Assembly (NCBI GenBank): GCA_963800475.1
Contig: CAWDAZ010000001.1
Location: 124,001-188,000, forward strand
DNA from: Palsa-465 sp963800475
Lineage (GTDB): Bacteria > Actinomycetota > Thermoleophilia > Solirubrobacterales > Solirubrobacteraceae
Length of the DNA: 64,000 nt
Reading direction: 5' to 3'
Shown here: positions 16,481 through 22,980 of the stretch, piece after piece
Numbering within the stretch: position 1 is the stretch's first letter
Layout of the letters: every line of letters begins with the position of its first letter
Notes under the pieces: model-generated
Told to the model about the DNA's origin: nothing
What the model saw: the letters and a program-made list of their open reading frames with translations, nothing else
The model's database searches: none
Translations under genes and position numbers: made by a program

Positions 16481-17386
16481 ATGATCTTGGTCACCGGTGC
16501 AACCGGGATGTTCGGAGGCGGCGTCACCGCCGAGCTGGCCGGGCGCGGCGCGCCGGTGCGCGCGATGACCTCCAACCCGGATCGTGTGAAGGACCTCGAC
16601 CGGCCCGGGGTCGAGCCGGTGGTCGCCGACATGGACCGCGCCGAGACACTCACGGACGCGGTCGCGGGTGTGGACACGGTCTTCCTCGTCTCACCGATGG
16701 ACGACCGGGTCAAGGTGCGCGAAACCAATGTGGTCGCGGCCGCCCAGGAGGCCGGGGTCCGACGGATCGTCAAGCTCGCGGGCGCCGTGGAGCACCATGG
16801 CGACGCGCTCGCCCGACTTCACGGCGCGAGCATCGAGGCAATCCGTGACTCCGGGCTCGAGTGGGCGCTGCTGTCGCCGACGTCGGTGCTCGAGACGAGC
16901 CTGTTCTCGATGCTGCCGTGGATCGAGGCGGTCGGCGCGATCGTCGCGTGCGCGGGCGACGGACGCGTCGCGCACGTCGCGGCCGCCGACGTGGCGCGGG
17001 CCGGCGCGGTCGTGCTGACCGAGCGCGACGAGAACGGGCGCGACTATGTGATCACCGGTCCGGAGCTGCTCTCGTACGCGGAGCTGTGCGAGATCCTCAC
17101 GCGGGTCACGGGCCGCTCGATCCCGTACATCGACGTCTCCGAAGAGGACCTCTCGAAGACTCTGGTCGAGGAGGCGGGGATGACGCCCGAGCAGGCCGAG
17201 ATCGGCGTGATCTGCCACTTCCGGGCATGGCGCAACGGCGATGCCGAGGCGCTCACCGACACCTACCGCGAGCTGACCGGCCGCGACCCGACGACCGCCG
17301 AGCAGTGGATCGCCGAGCACGCCGAGCCGTTCGCACAGGCGCGCGACAAGGCCCCCGCGGCTCAGGACGGCGAGACCGCCTCGTAG
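16481..17386 (+). CDS. NmrA-like NAD(P)-binding protein
   Basis: A 301-residue atypical SDR. The N-terminal GATGMFGG (residues 6-13) binds the dinucleotide phosphate, and MTSNPDRVKDL, VFLVSPMDDRVKVRE and VRRIVKLAGAVEHHGD follow the NmrA/azoreductase-like pattern. No Tyr-x3-Lys pair is seen, as expected for this subgroup, which acts as a redox sensor or quinone/azo reductase. Its end overlaps the convergent nucleotidyltransferase gene by 25 bp. Confidence 0.85.
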   Translation: MILVTGATGMFGGGVTAELAGRGAPVRAMTSNPDRVKDLDRPGVEPVVADMDRAETLTDAVAGVDTVFLVSPMDDRVKVRETNVVAAAQEAGVRRIVKLAGAVEHHGDALARLHGASIEAIRDSGLEWALLSPTSVLETSLFSMLPWIEAVGAIVACAGDGRVAHVAAADVARAGAVVLTERDENGRDYVITGPELLSYAELCEILTRVTGRSIPYIDVSEEDLSKTLVEEAGMTPEQAEIGVICHFRAWRNGDAEALTDTYRELTGRDPTTAEQWIAEHAEPFAQARDKAPAAQDGETAS

Positions 17387-17940
17387 TCCTCCCAGGTGTC
17401 GACGTCCCGCGGGACGGGACCGTCGATCGGGACGTCGACGACCCAGTCGGCGTGGCGGTCGAGCAGCTTCCAGACCGCCTTGTCGCCGTGCATCTCCTGC
17501 AGCTCGCCGAACAGGCTCCGCGCGAATGCGAGCGGGTGCCCGCGGCCGTCGTCGTAGCCGCACGCCGCGAGCGGCGCGTCGCGGCGGCCGGCGAGCAGCG
17601 CCTCGACCGTGCGCGCGGTCACGCCCGGCTGGTCGCCGAGCATCAGCACGAGCACGTCGGCACGGCCGTCGACCGCGCCGAGCGCGGCGGCGATCGACGA
17701 CGAGCAGCCCTCGCCGAACTGCGGGTTGTGGACGACCTCGACGCCCGCGAAGTCCACCTCATCCAGGTCGCTGTTCACAACGCACAGCAGCTGGTCGAAC
17801 GGGCACTCGCGCGCGACCTCGAGCACGTGACCGAGCAGCGTCGAGGAGCCGAACGGGAGCAGCTGCTTCGGCTGCCCGAGCCGTGAGGACCCGCCCGCGG
17901 CCAGCACCAGGCCGGTGACGAACCCGTCAGCTCGCGGCAT
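17362..17940 (-). CDS. MobA-like nucleotidyltransferase (molybdenum cofactor cytidylyl/guanylyltransferase type)
   Basis: A 192-residue protein with the signature GLVLAAGGSSRLGQPKQLLPFG (nucleotide-binding loop and catalytic Lys), LVLMLGDQPG (metal Asp) and HPLAFARSLF. Homologues near XdhC attach CMP to molybdopterin, giving the cytosine dinucleotide cofactor (MCD) that CO dehydrogenase needs. I therefore infer a MocA-like cytidylyltransferase role. ATG 17940 lies inside the end of the xdhC gene (14-bp overlap), and ATG 17952 is an alternative. It is the last gene of the downstream cox maturation unit. Confidence 0.85.
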   Translation of the reverse strand: MPRADGFVTGLVLAAGGSSRLGQPKQLLPFGSSTLLGHVLEVARECPFDQLLCVVNSDLDEVDFAGVEVVHNPQFGEGCSSSIAAALGAVDGRADVLVLMLGDQPGVTARTVEALLAGRRDAPLAACGYDDGRGHPLAFARSLFGELQEMHGDKAVWKLLDRHADWVVDVPIDGPVPRDVDTWEDYEAVSPS

Positions 17941-18799
17941 GCTGCGCGGCATATGCGTCGCGGCAGCCGGCGCCGCAGAAGTACACGCGGCGGCCGTCGC
18001 GCTCGAGCCACAGCGTCGCGTCGGTGATCGCGACCTCCATCCCGCACACCGGATCCGCCGCCGAGCCGACCGCCGCGGCAACCGGGTGCGCGTGGTGCTC
18101 GGCGACGATCTGCGCCAGCACCGAGACCGCGATCTCGTCGGGGGTTCGCGCGCCGATCTCGAGTCCAGCCGGCGTGTGCAGCTGCGCTCGCAGCTCGTCG
18201 GGTACCTCGAGCGACTCGCGCACCGCCTCGCCGCGGCGGTGGCTCGCGACGAGCGCCACGTATGGGACCCCCGCGTGCAGCGCGTCGGCGAGCAGCCGCT
18301 CCTCGTCTGCACCATGCGAGGCGACCACGACGGCGGCCGCGCCTTCGATCGCCGGCGAGCCTGTCTCGACCTCGTAGCCGGCGGCCGACGCGACCCGGGC
18401 GATCGCCCGGGCGATCGGCGAGGACCCGCCGACCACGAGCCGCGCCGCGGGCAGCTGAGGCTCGATGAAGATCTCGAGCGCGCCGCCGCTCAGGCACGGG
18501 TTGTGCTCGACGACCGCGCCCTCGATCCCGTCCTCGCCGTCGGGCTCGGCACCTTCGGGCACCAGCCGCAGCAGCACGGCCTCGCCGGTCTCGAGCGCGC
18601 GCAGCGCGTACAGCCGCACCGACGACTCGGCGCACACGCCGCCTACGAAACCCTCGATCGTGCCGTCCGCCAGCACCACGGCGCTGTCGCCTGGGCGCAC
18701 GCTGGTCGGGTGCCTGGCGCGGACCACGGTCGCGACCGCGAACGGCGTGCGCTCGCCGGTCAGTCGCTGCACGTGGTCTGCCAACGCGCCCTTGATCAT
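17927..18799 (-). CDS. XdhC/CoxF-type maturation protein fused to a C-terminal YHS domain
   Basis: A 290-residue protein. Residues ~1-95 form the XdhC N-domain (FAVATVVRARHPTSVRPGD, DGTIEGFVGGVCAESSV). Residues ~115-235 form the Rossmann-like C-domain (ARLVVGGSSPIARAIARVA, YVALVASHRRGEAV). XdhC proteins insert the sulfurated Mo cofactor into molybdo-hydroxylases. Residues ~247-288 add DPVCGMEV and YFCGAGCRDAY, a YHS/TRASH-type metal-binding module with three Cys. CO dehydrogenase has a Mo-S-Cu centre, so a metal-binding tail on its chaperone is suggestive of copper handling (inference). ATG 18799 overlaps the upstream stop by four bases. Confidence 0.85.
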   Translation of the reverse strand: MIKGALADHVQRLTGERTPFAVATVVRARHPTSVRPGDSAVVLADGTIEGFVGGVCAESSVRLYALRALETGEAVLLRLVPEGAEPDGEDGIEGAVVEHNPCLSGGALEIFIEPQLPAARLVVGGSSPIARAIARVASAAGYEVETGSPAIEGAAAVVVASHGADEERLLADALHAGVPYVALVASHRRGEAVRESLEVPDELRAQLHTPAGLEIGARTPDEIAVSVLAQIVAEHHAHPVAAAVGSAADPVCGMEVAITDATLWLERDGRRVYFCGAGCRDAYAAQHAAS

Positions 18800-19056
18800 C
18801 GGGGCCTTCTCGCGGGTGTGACGGGGACTTCCGCGGAGACGTTAACGGTACGGCACCGCCCGCACCGGATCCGCACGCGCCGTGTCATGTACGCGTCGTC
18901 CATGCCGATCGCGAGCACGTTGCCGCACGCTACGCATACGTAGTCGTCGGCGCCGTTGCCGCGGAACACCGGCCGCTCGGGGTCCTGCTGGACCGCGGTG
19001 CCGCCGTCGATCGGGACCTCGCCCGGCTGGATCTCGCGCATCGTTCGCCGCGCCAT
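18796..19056 (-). CDS. Small zinc-ribbon protein in cox maturation operon
   Basis: An 86-residue protein with C41-x2-C44 (VCVACGNVL) and C65-x2-C68 (IRCGRCRTVNV), a four-Cys zinc ribbon separated by 20 residues. The basic segment TRRVRIR lies between them. I do not recognise a named family. Four-base overlap with xdhC and 13-bp spacing from coxG show that it belongs to the same transcription unit. Possible roles are metal delivery, an assembly factor, or a nucleic-acid-binding regulator. Confidence 0.75.
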   Translation of the reverse strand: MARRTMREIQPGEVPIDGGTAVQQDPERPVFRGNGADDYVCVACGNVLAIGMDDAYMTRRVRIRCGRCRTVNVSAEVPVTPARRPR

Positions 19057-19069
19057 CGAGCGAGCGCTC

Positions 19070-19498
19070 CTAGACGCTCCCGAGCTTGGTCGTGAAGTCG
19101 TTGATCAGCGCGTCGAGCACGCTCTGCACGACGCCCTCGCCCATCGACGCCGCCTTGCCCGTGATCTGGGCGGCGGTGTGGATCGCGCCGCCGCCGTCGG
19201 TCAGCGTGAACGTCACGTCGGCGTTCGCGTAGCCGGTGCCGCCGACCTCCCTGGACTTGACGCGCATCACGGCGCGGTGCGCGGCGGGATCCTTCTCGGT
19301 GATCTCGACGGTCCCGGCGAAGGTCATCGACATCGCGCCCATCTTCACCTTGATCTCAGCCTTGGCGCTGTCGGGCCCGGCGCGCTCGGTCACGCTGCCG
19401 CCCTCGACGGCCGGGATCACGCGATCGAGGTCGAGGATCGCATTCCAGCTCTCGTCGAGCGGCTTCGGCGTCGAGAACGAGTGATCGAGTTCAACCAA
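19070..19498 (-). CDS. coxG: CoxG-like SRPBCC protein (CO dehydrogenase subunit G family)
   Basis: A 142-residue START/SRPBCC-fold protein (LDHSFSTPKPLDESWNAILDLDRVIPAVEGG, KAEIKVKMGAMSMTFAGTVEI, then a long C-terminal helix GEGVVQSVLDALINDFTTKL). This is the CoxG pattern of a hydrophobic pocket closed by the last helix. In mycobacteria CoxG has been reported to carry menaquinone to CO dehydrogenase. The usual extended C-terminal tail is absent here. TTG 19498 follows AGGAGG at good spacing. It is divergent from yceI, with only 29 bp between them. Confidence 0.85.
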   Translation of the reverse strand: MVELDHSFSTPKPLDESWNAILDLDRVIPAVEGGSVTERAGPDSAKAEIKVKMGAMSMTFAGTVEITEKDPAAHRAVMRVKSREVGGTGYANADVTFTLTDGGGAIHTAAQITGKAASMGEGVVQSVLDALINDFTTKLGSV

Positions 19499-19527
19499 GG
19501 CTGCCTCCTAGATTAGGGTTGGGAGGG

Positions 19528-20070
19528 ATGTCGATCGCTCCAGGCAAGCTGAGGCTCGGACCCGAGAACGGCGAGCTGCTGGTGCACACCGGCAGGGAGG
19601 GCGGCGCCAGGAAGGCCGGGCACGACCTCGAGATCGAGGCGACCTCGTGGAACGCGACGCTCGACATCGCCGAGGATCTCACGCAATCGTCGGGTGCCCT
19701 GAGCGTCGATGGCGGATCGCTACGGGTTCGGGAGGGCCACGGCGGCATAAGCAAGCTCGACGACAGCGACAAGCAGGGCATCACGCGGACGATCGACGAG
19801 GAGATATTGGAGGGCGGGGCGATCGAGTTCCGGTCGACGTCCGTCGAGCCGGGCGCGGGGAGTGACCAGCTGCGCGTCCGCGGCGAGCTCGAGCTGAACG
19901 GCATCGCGAAACCGGTCGAGTTCTCACTGCTCGTGCGGGACAACCACCTGACGGGCGAGGCCACGCTCACGCAGAGCGGCTGGGGGATCAAGCCGTACTC
20001 GACCCTGTTCGGGGCGCTGAAGGTCGCCGACGAGGTCAAGGTCACGATCGACGCGCAGCTGCCGGCCTAG
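19528..20070 (+). CDS. YceI-family lipid/isoprenoid-binding protein
   Basis: A 180-residue protein with the YceI lipocalin-like barrel signatures: REGGARKAGHDLEIEATSWNATLDI at the start, then KQGITRTIDEEILEGGAIEFRSTSV and VRGELELNGIAKPVEFSLLVRD, ending GIKPYSTLFGALKVADEVKVTI. Family members bind polyprenyl chains or quinone-like lipids. No signal peptide is visible, so this copy is likely cytoplasmic. ATG 19528 has GGGAGG directly upstream. It is the only plus-strand gene inside the cox locus and shares the intergenic control region with coxG, which fits a joint role in quinone handling. Confidence 0.85.
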   Translation: MSIAPGKLRLGPENGELLVHTGREGGARKAGHDLEIEATSWNATLDIAEDLTQSSGALSVDGGSLRVREGHGGISKLDDSDKQGITRTIDEEILEGGAIEFRSTSVEPGAGSDQLRVRGELELNGIAKPVEFSLLVRDNHLTGEATLTQSGWGIKPYSTLFGALKVADEVKVTIDAQLPA

Positions 20071-20522
20071 TCGCCGTACACCGTCTGGGCATCGAGACCG
20101 CCTTCGACGCCGGGGGGCAGGGCCCCGGTGCCGTGCGCGTACATCGCCAGGTCGGCGATCGTCTTCAGCTGCGAGGGATCAGTTTCGCTCTGGAACGCCC
20201 CGTTCGCCCACTTCAGCGCGTCCGGTTGGGCGTCGAGCGCGACGCCGGCGAGCAGTTGCGCCTTGGCCTTGATCTTGCCCGTCGCGCTCTCGACCGCGGC
20301 GCTCGTGCCCGGCGACGGCGCCGTGTTGTAGCCGTGCCCCTCGCCGAACCGGTCGAGGTCGGCGGGCACGACCTTGACATCGAGCGCGGGGACGCCCAGC
20401 TCGTCGGCCACGAGCTGCGCGTACCGGCCCTCGTTGCCGTCGGGCTCGGTGGTCAGGCTGAGGACCATCTTCCCGGTCGGGTGCACGCGCAGGAACACTG
20501 CGCGGTACGCCTCATCGGCCAC
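20067..20522 (-). CDS. Stand-alone CoxL internal-segment homologue (mini-CoxL)
   Basis: A 151-residue protein that aligns with residues ~479-627 of the CoxL encoded 2.5 kb upstream: RVHPTGK vs RVHPSGK, AQLVADELGVP vs AQIVAEELGIP, a shared ..VRxKARLIAS/IKAKAQLLAG helix, and near-identical ends GVEGGLDAQTVYGD vs GLEGGLDAQVIYD. The cofactor-binding QGQGHE of CoxL is replaced by PDGNEGR, so it cannot bind the Mo cofactor in the usual way. There is no stop, frameshift or trace of flanking coxL sequence, so this is not simple debris. GTG 20522 has GGAGG six bases upstream. An assembly decoy, scaffold or regulatory role is inference. Confidence 0.8.
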   Translation of the reverse strand: MADEAYRAVFLRVHPTGKMVLSLTTEPDGNEGRYAQLVADELGVPALDVKVVPADLDRFGEGHGYNTAPSPGTSAAVESATGKIKAKAQLLAGVALDAQPDALKWANGAFQSETDPSQLKTIADLAMYAHGTGALPPGVEGGLDAQTVYGD

Positions 20523-20718
20523 GGTCAACCTCCTCGTCGTCGTGATCGGACTGCGCGCCGGCGGTGCCGGCGCGGCGCTGACGCTCTTGATGCGCGCTCA
20601 GCGCGTTGTGCTCCTCGAGGTCGCAGAACGCCGAGGGCGGGCCGCCGAGCGCGTGCGGCCCGACCACCGGGCGGTCGCAGCCCGGATAGATGCACCTCTG
20701 CGGGTGGTCGCGGCTCAC
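20512..20718 (-). CDS. Small C4-type zinc-finger protein in cox operon
   Basis: A 68-residue protein with RCIYPGCDRPVVGP (Cys9-x4-Cys14) and AFCDLEEH (Cys32-x4-His37), a compact zinc-finger pattern, followed by a charged tail with a DHDDEEVD stretch. GTG 20718 overlaps the coxE stop by four bases (GTGA), and its own end overlaps the next gene by 11 bp, so it is translated as part of the operon. Function is unknown; the acidic tail could bind metal. Confidence 0.75.
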   Translation of the reverse strand: MSRDHPQRCIYPGCDRPVVGPHALGGPPSAFCDLEEHNALSAHQERQRRAGTAGAQSDHDDEEVDRGR

Positions 20719-22082
20719 GACCCCCACCCCGGCGTCGTCCTGCCCCGGCTCGGCCCGTATCCGCTCGGCATCGCGACCGAGCTGCCGGGCTCGGGCGTCG
20801 CGCTCGCCCACGGCTCCTCTTCGGGCTCGGGCTCCGGCGCGGCGGCTTGCGCCGCACCGCCCGAACCCGCGATCGCGCCGATCACCTCGCCGAGCGCGTC
20901 GAGGCTGTGTCCGCTGACCAGCGCGTCGACGTGCGGAAGCGCTGCGGCCATTCCGCCGGCACGTGGCACGAACCCGTCGGCGCCGGCGCGAGGGTTGACC
21001 CACACGATTCGATAAGCCAAGCGGCCGAGCCGCTCCATCTCCCGGCCGACGAGATCGGGGTCGCCGCGCTCCCAGCCATCCGACAGGATCACGACCACCG
21101 CGCCGCGCGCCATCCCGCGCCGCCCGTGCCGGTCGTTGAACTGCTCGAGCGCGTCGCCGATCCTGGTGCCGCTCGACCAGTCGGGCGCCGCCGCCGCGGC
21201 GTTCTCGATCGCGCGTGCGGGATTGCGCGAGCCGAGCGCTCGCGTCAGCCGGGTCAGGCGCGTCGCGAACACGAATGCCTCGGCGTGTCTGCCGGTGCGC
21301 GCCGCGCTGGTCAGGAATTGCAGGTACACGCGCGCGTACGGCTCCATCGAGCCCGAGATGTCGCATAGCAACACGAGCCGGCGGGGGACGATCCGCCGGC
21401 TGCGCCGCCGCAGGCGCACTGGATCGCCGCCGGTCCGCAGGGCGCCGCGCAGCGTGCGCCGCAGGTCGATTCGCTCACCATGGCGGTGGCGCTCGCCGCG
21501 ACGCGTGCGCCGGACCGGGGTCGCGACGCGCATCCTCGCCATCAGCCCGTGCAGCTGCGAGAGCTCGATCGGCGTCAGCTCGTCGAAGCGCTTGGAGCGG
21601 AGGATCTCCTCGTCGCTGGGGGACAGCGGGACGGGGAGCTCGGGAGCGTCTGGATCGGGCTGTCCCCCCGCCGGCGTTGATGCGCCGAAATTCGGGGCAT
21701 CGTGGAGAAGGGGCGGCGTGTCCGAGCACGGGTCGTCGGCCGGCGGGGGCCGATGGTCCGCCGGCGCGGGCTCGGTCCGCAGCTCTTCGGCGGCATCCTC
21801 GGGACCGCGGACGGCCGCCGTCCCGAACACCTCGCGGAACACCGCGTCGAACACACGCACCTGTGCGCGGTCGGTGACGAATACGCCGCGCGCGATCCAG
21901 TACAGACGGCGGCGCGCCACCGGCCGTGCCATCACCAGGGCGTCGGCGAACGCGCCCGCCCGCTCGACGGTCACCGGCAGTCCCGCGTTGTGGAGCCGCC
22001 GGCTGAAGGCCCCCGCGACCGCGGGGACGTCGAGGTGGATCGTCTCGACCCCGAACGCGTGAGGATCACTCGGTGCGCCCAA
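20715..22082 (-). CDS. coxE: CoxE: VWA-domain maturation protein of CO dehydrogenase
   Basis: A 455-residue protein. The N-terminal helical part (AFSRRLHNAGLPVTVERAGAFADAL) and a Pro-rich linker (~104-155) lead to LVLLCDISGSMEPYA, a von Willebrand A domain whose MIDAS motif Asp241-x-Ser-x-Ser245 binds Mg. It continues with AEAFVFATRLTRLTRAL and VVVILSDGWERGD. CoxE acts with the ATPase CoxD to finish the [CuSMoO2] centre. No ATG or GTG lies near the start; TTG 22082 is chosen because GGAGG stands six bases upstream and it overlaps the coxD end by 17 bp. An acidic tail (EPEPEEEP) precedes the C terminus. Confidence 0.9.
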   Translation of the reverse strand: MGAPSDPHAFGVETIHLDVPAVAGAFSRRLHNAGLPVTVERAGAFADALVMARPVARRRLYWIARGVFVTDRAQVRVFDAVFREVFGTAAVRGPEDAAEELRTEPAPADHRPPPADDPCSDTPPLLHDAPNFGASTPAGGQPDPDAPELPVPLSPSDEEILRSKRFDELTPIELSQLHGLMARMRVATPVRRTRRGERHRHGERIDLRRTLRGALRTGGDPVRLRRRSRRIVPRRLVLLCDISGSMEPYARVYLQFLTSAARTGRHAEAFVFATRLTRLTRALGSRNPARAIENAAAAAPDWSSGTRIGDALEQFNDRHGRRGMARGAVVVILSDGWERGDPDLVGREMERLGRLAYRIVWVNPRAGADGFVPRAGGMAAALPHVDALVSGHSLDALGEVIGAIAGSGGAAQAAAPEPEPEEEPWASATPEPGSSVAMPSGYGPSRGRTTPGWGS

Positions 22083-22980
22083 CCAGAGCCTCCAGGCCTT
22101 CGCCGCGGACCAGATCCTGGTCCTCGCGGTACTTGAGCACGGACCCGAGTGTCCGGTCGATCGCGGCCGCGTCGAGCGTCTCCACGCCGAGTTCGCCGAG
22201 CGCTGCGAGCCAGTCGATCGCCTCCGCGATCCCGGGCGGCTTCTGGACATCGGAGTCGCGCATCCGCGCGACCGCGTCGGCGACCTGGACGGCGAGCGCC
22301 TCGGCCGCGCCGCGCACCCGCCGGCGGATGATCTCGACCTCGCGTGCCGGGGCCGGGTAGTCGATCCATTGGTACAGGCAGCGGCGCTTGACCGCGTCGT
22401 GCAGGTCGCGGGTCCGGTTCGAAGTCAGCACGATCGCCGGGGGATGGGTCGCGCGGATCGTGCCGAGCTCGGGGATCGTGACCGCCGCGTCTCCGAGCAG
22501 CTCGAGCAGGAACGCCTCGAAGTCGTCGTCGGCGCGGTCGATCTCGTCGATCAGCAGCACCGCCGGCCGCGGACCGGGATGCTCGAGCGCCGCCAGCAGC
22601 GGCCGGCGGATCAGGTACTCGGCCCCGAACAGGTCCGACTCGCGCAGCTCGCTTCCGGACGCCTCCGCGAGCCGGATCGCCAGCAGCTGGCGGGGGTAGT
22701 TCCACTCGTACAGCGCCTCGGCGGCGTCGATCCCCTCGTAGCACTGCAGGCGGATCAGCGGCGTGTCGAGCACCTGCGCGAGCGCCTTGCCGGCCTGGGT
22801 CTTCCCGACCCCGGCCTCGCCCTCGAGCAGCAGCGGCTGCGGCAGTCGCAGCGACAGGAACATCGAGGTCGCGAGTCCCTCGTCGACGAGGTAGTCGAAC
22901 GCGGCGAGCCGCCGGGCCAGCGTCTCGACGTCGGGGACGAGCTGAGCGACCTCCTCCGACGCGCCGCCGGAGGGGCTCAC
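22066..22980 (-). CDS. coxD: CoxD: MoxR-type AAA+ ATPase for CO dehydrogenase maturation
   Basis: A 304-residue ATPase with Walker A GEAGVGKT (residues 54-61), Walker B AVLLIDEIDRAD (~125-136), a sensor-1 region IVLTSNRTRDLHDAVKRRCLY with the arginine finger region, and a C-terminal lid. CoxD is a chaperone-type ATPase that helps build the Mo-Cu centre of CoxL. GTG 22980 overlaps the coxL stop by four bases, which fixes the start; the frame is open further upstream only as an overlap with coxL. Confidence 0.92.
   Translation of the reverse strand: MSPSGGASEEVAQLVPDVETLARRLAAFDYLVDEGLATSMFLSLRLPQPLLLEGEAGVGKTQAGKALAQVLDTPLIRLQCYEGIDAAEALYEWNYPRQLLAIRLAEASGSELRESDLFGAEYLIRRPLLAALEHPGPRPAVLLIDEIDRADDDFEAFLLELLGDAAVTIPELGTIRATHPPAIVLTSNRTRDLHDAVKRRCLYQWIDYPAPAREVEIIRRRVRGAAEALAVQVADAVARMRDSDVQKPPGIAEAIDWLAALGELGVETLDAAAIDRTLGSVLKYREDQDLVRGEGLEALVGRTE

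Noticed and set aside
20067..20522. Mini-CoxL as a decayed coxL duplicate
   Set aside because: The frame is open, ends match domain borders, and it has its own ribosome site. It cannot be fully excluded without homologues.
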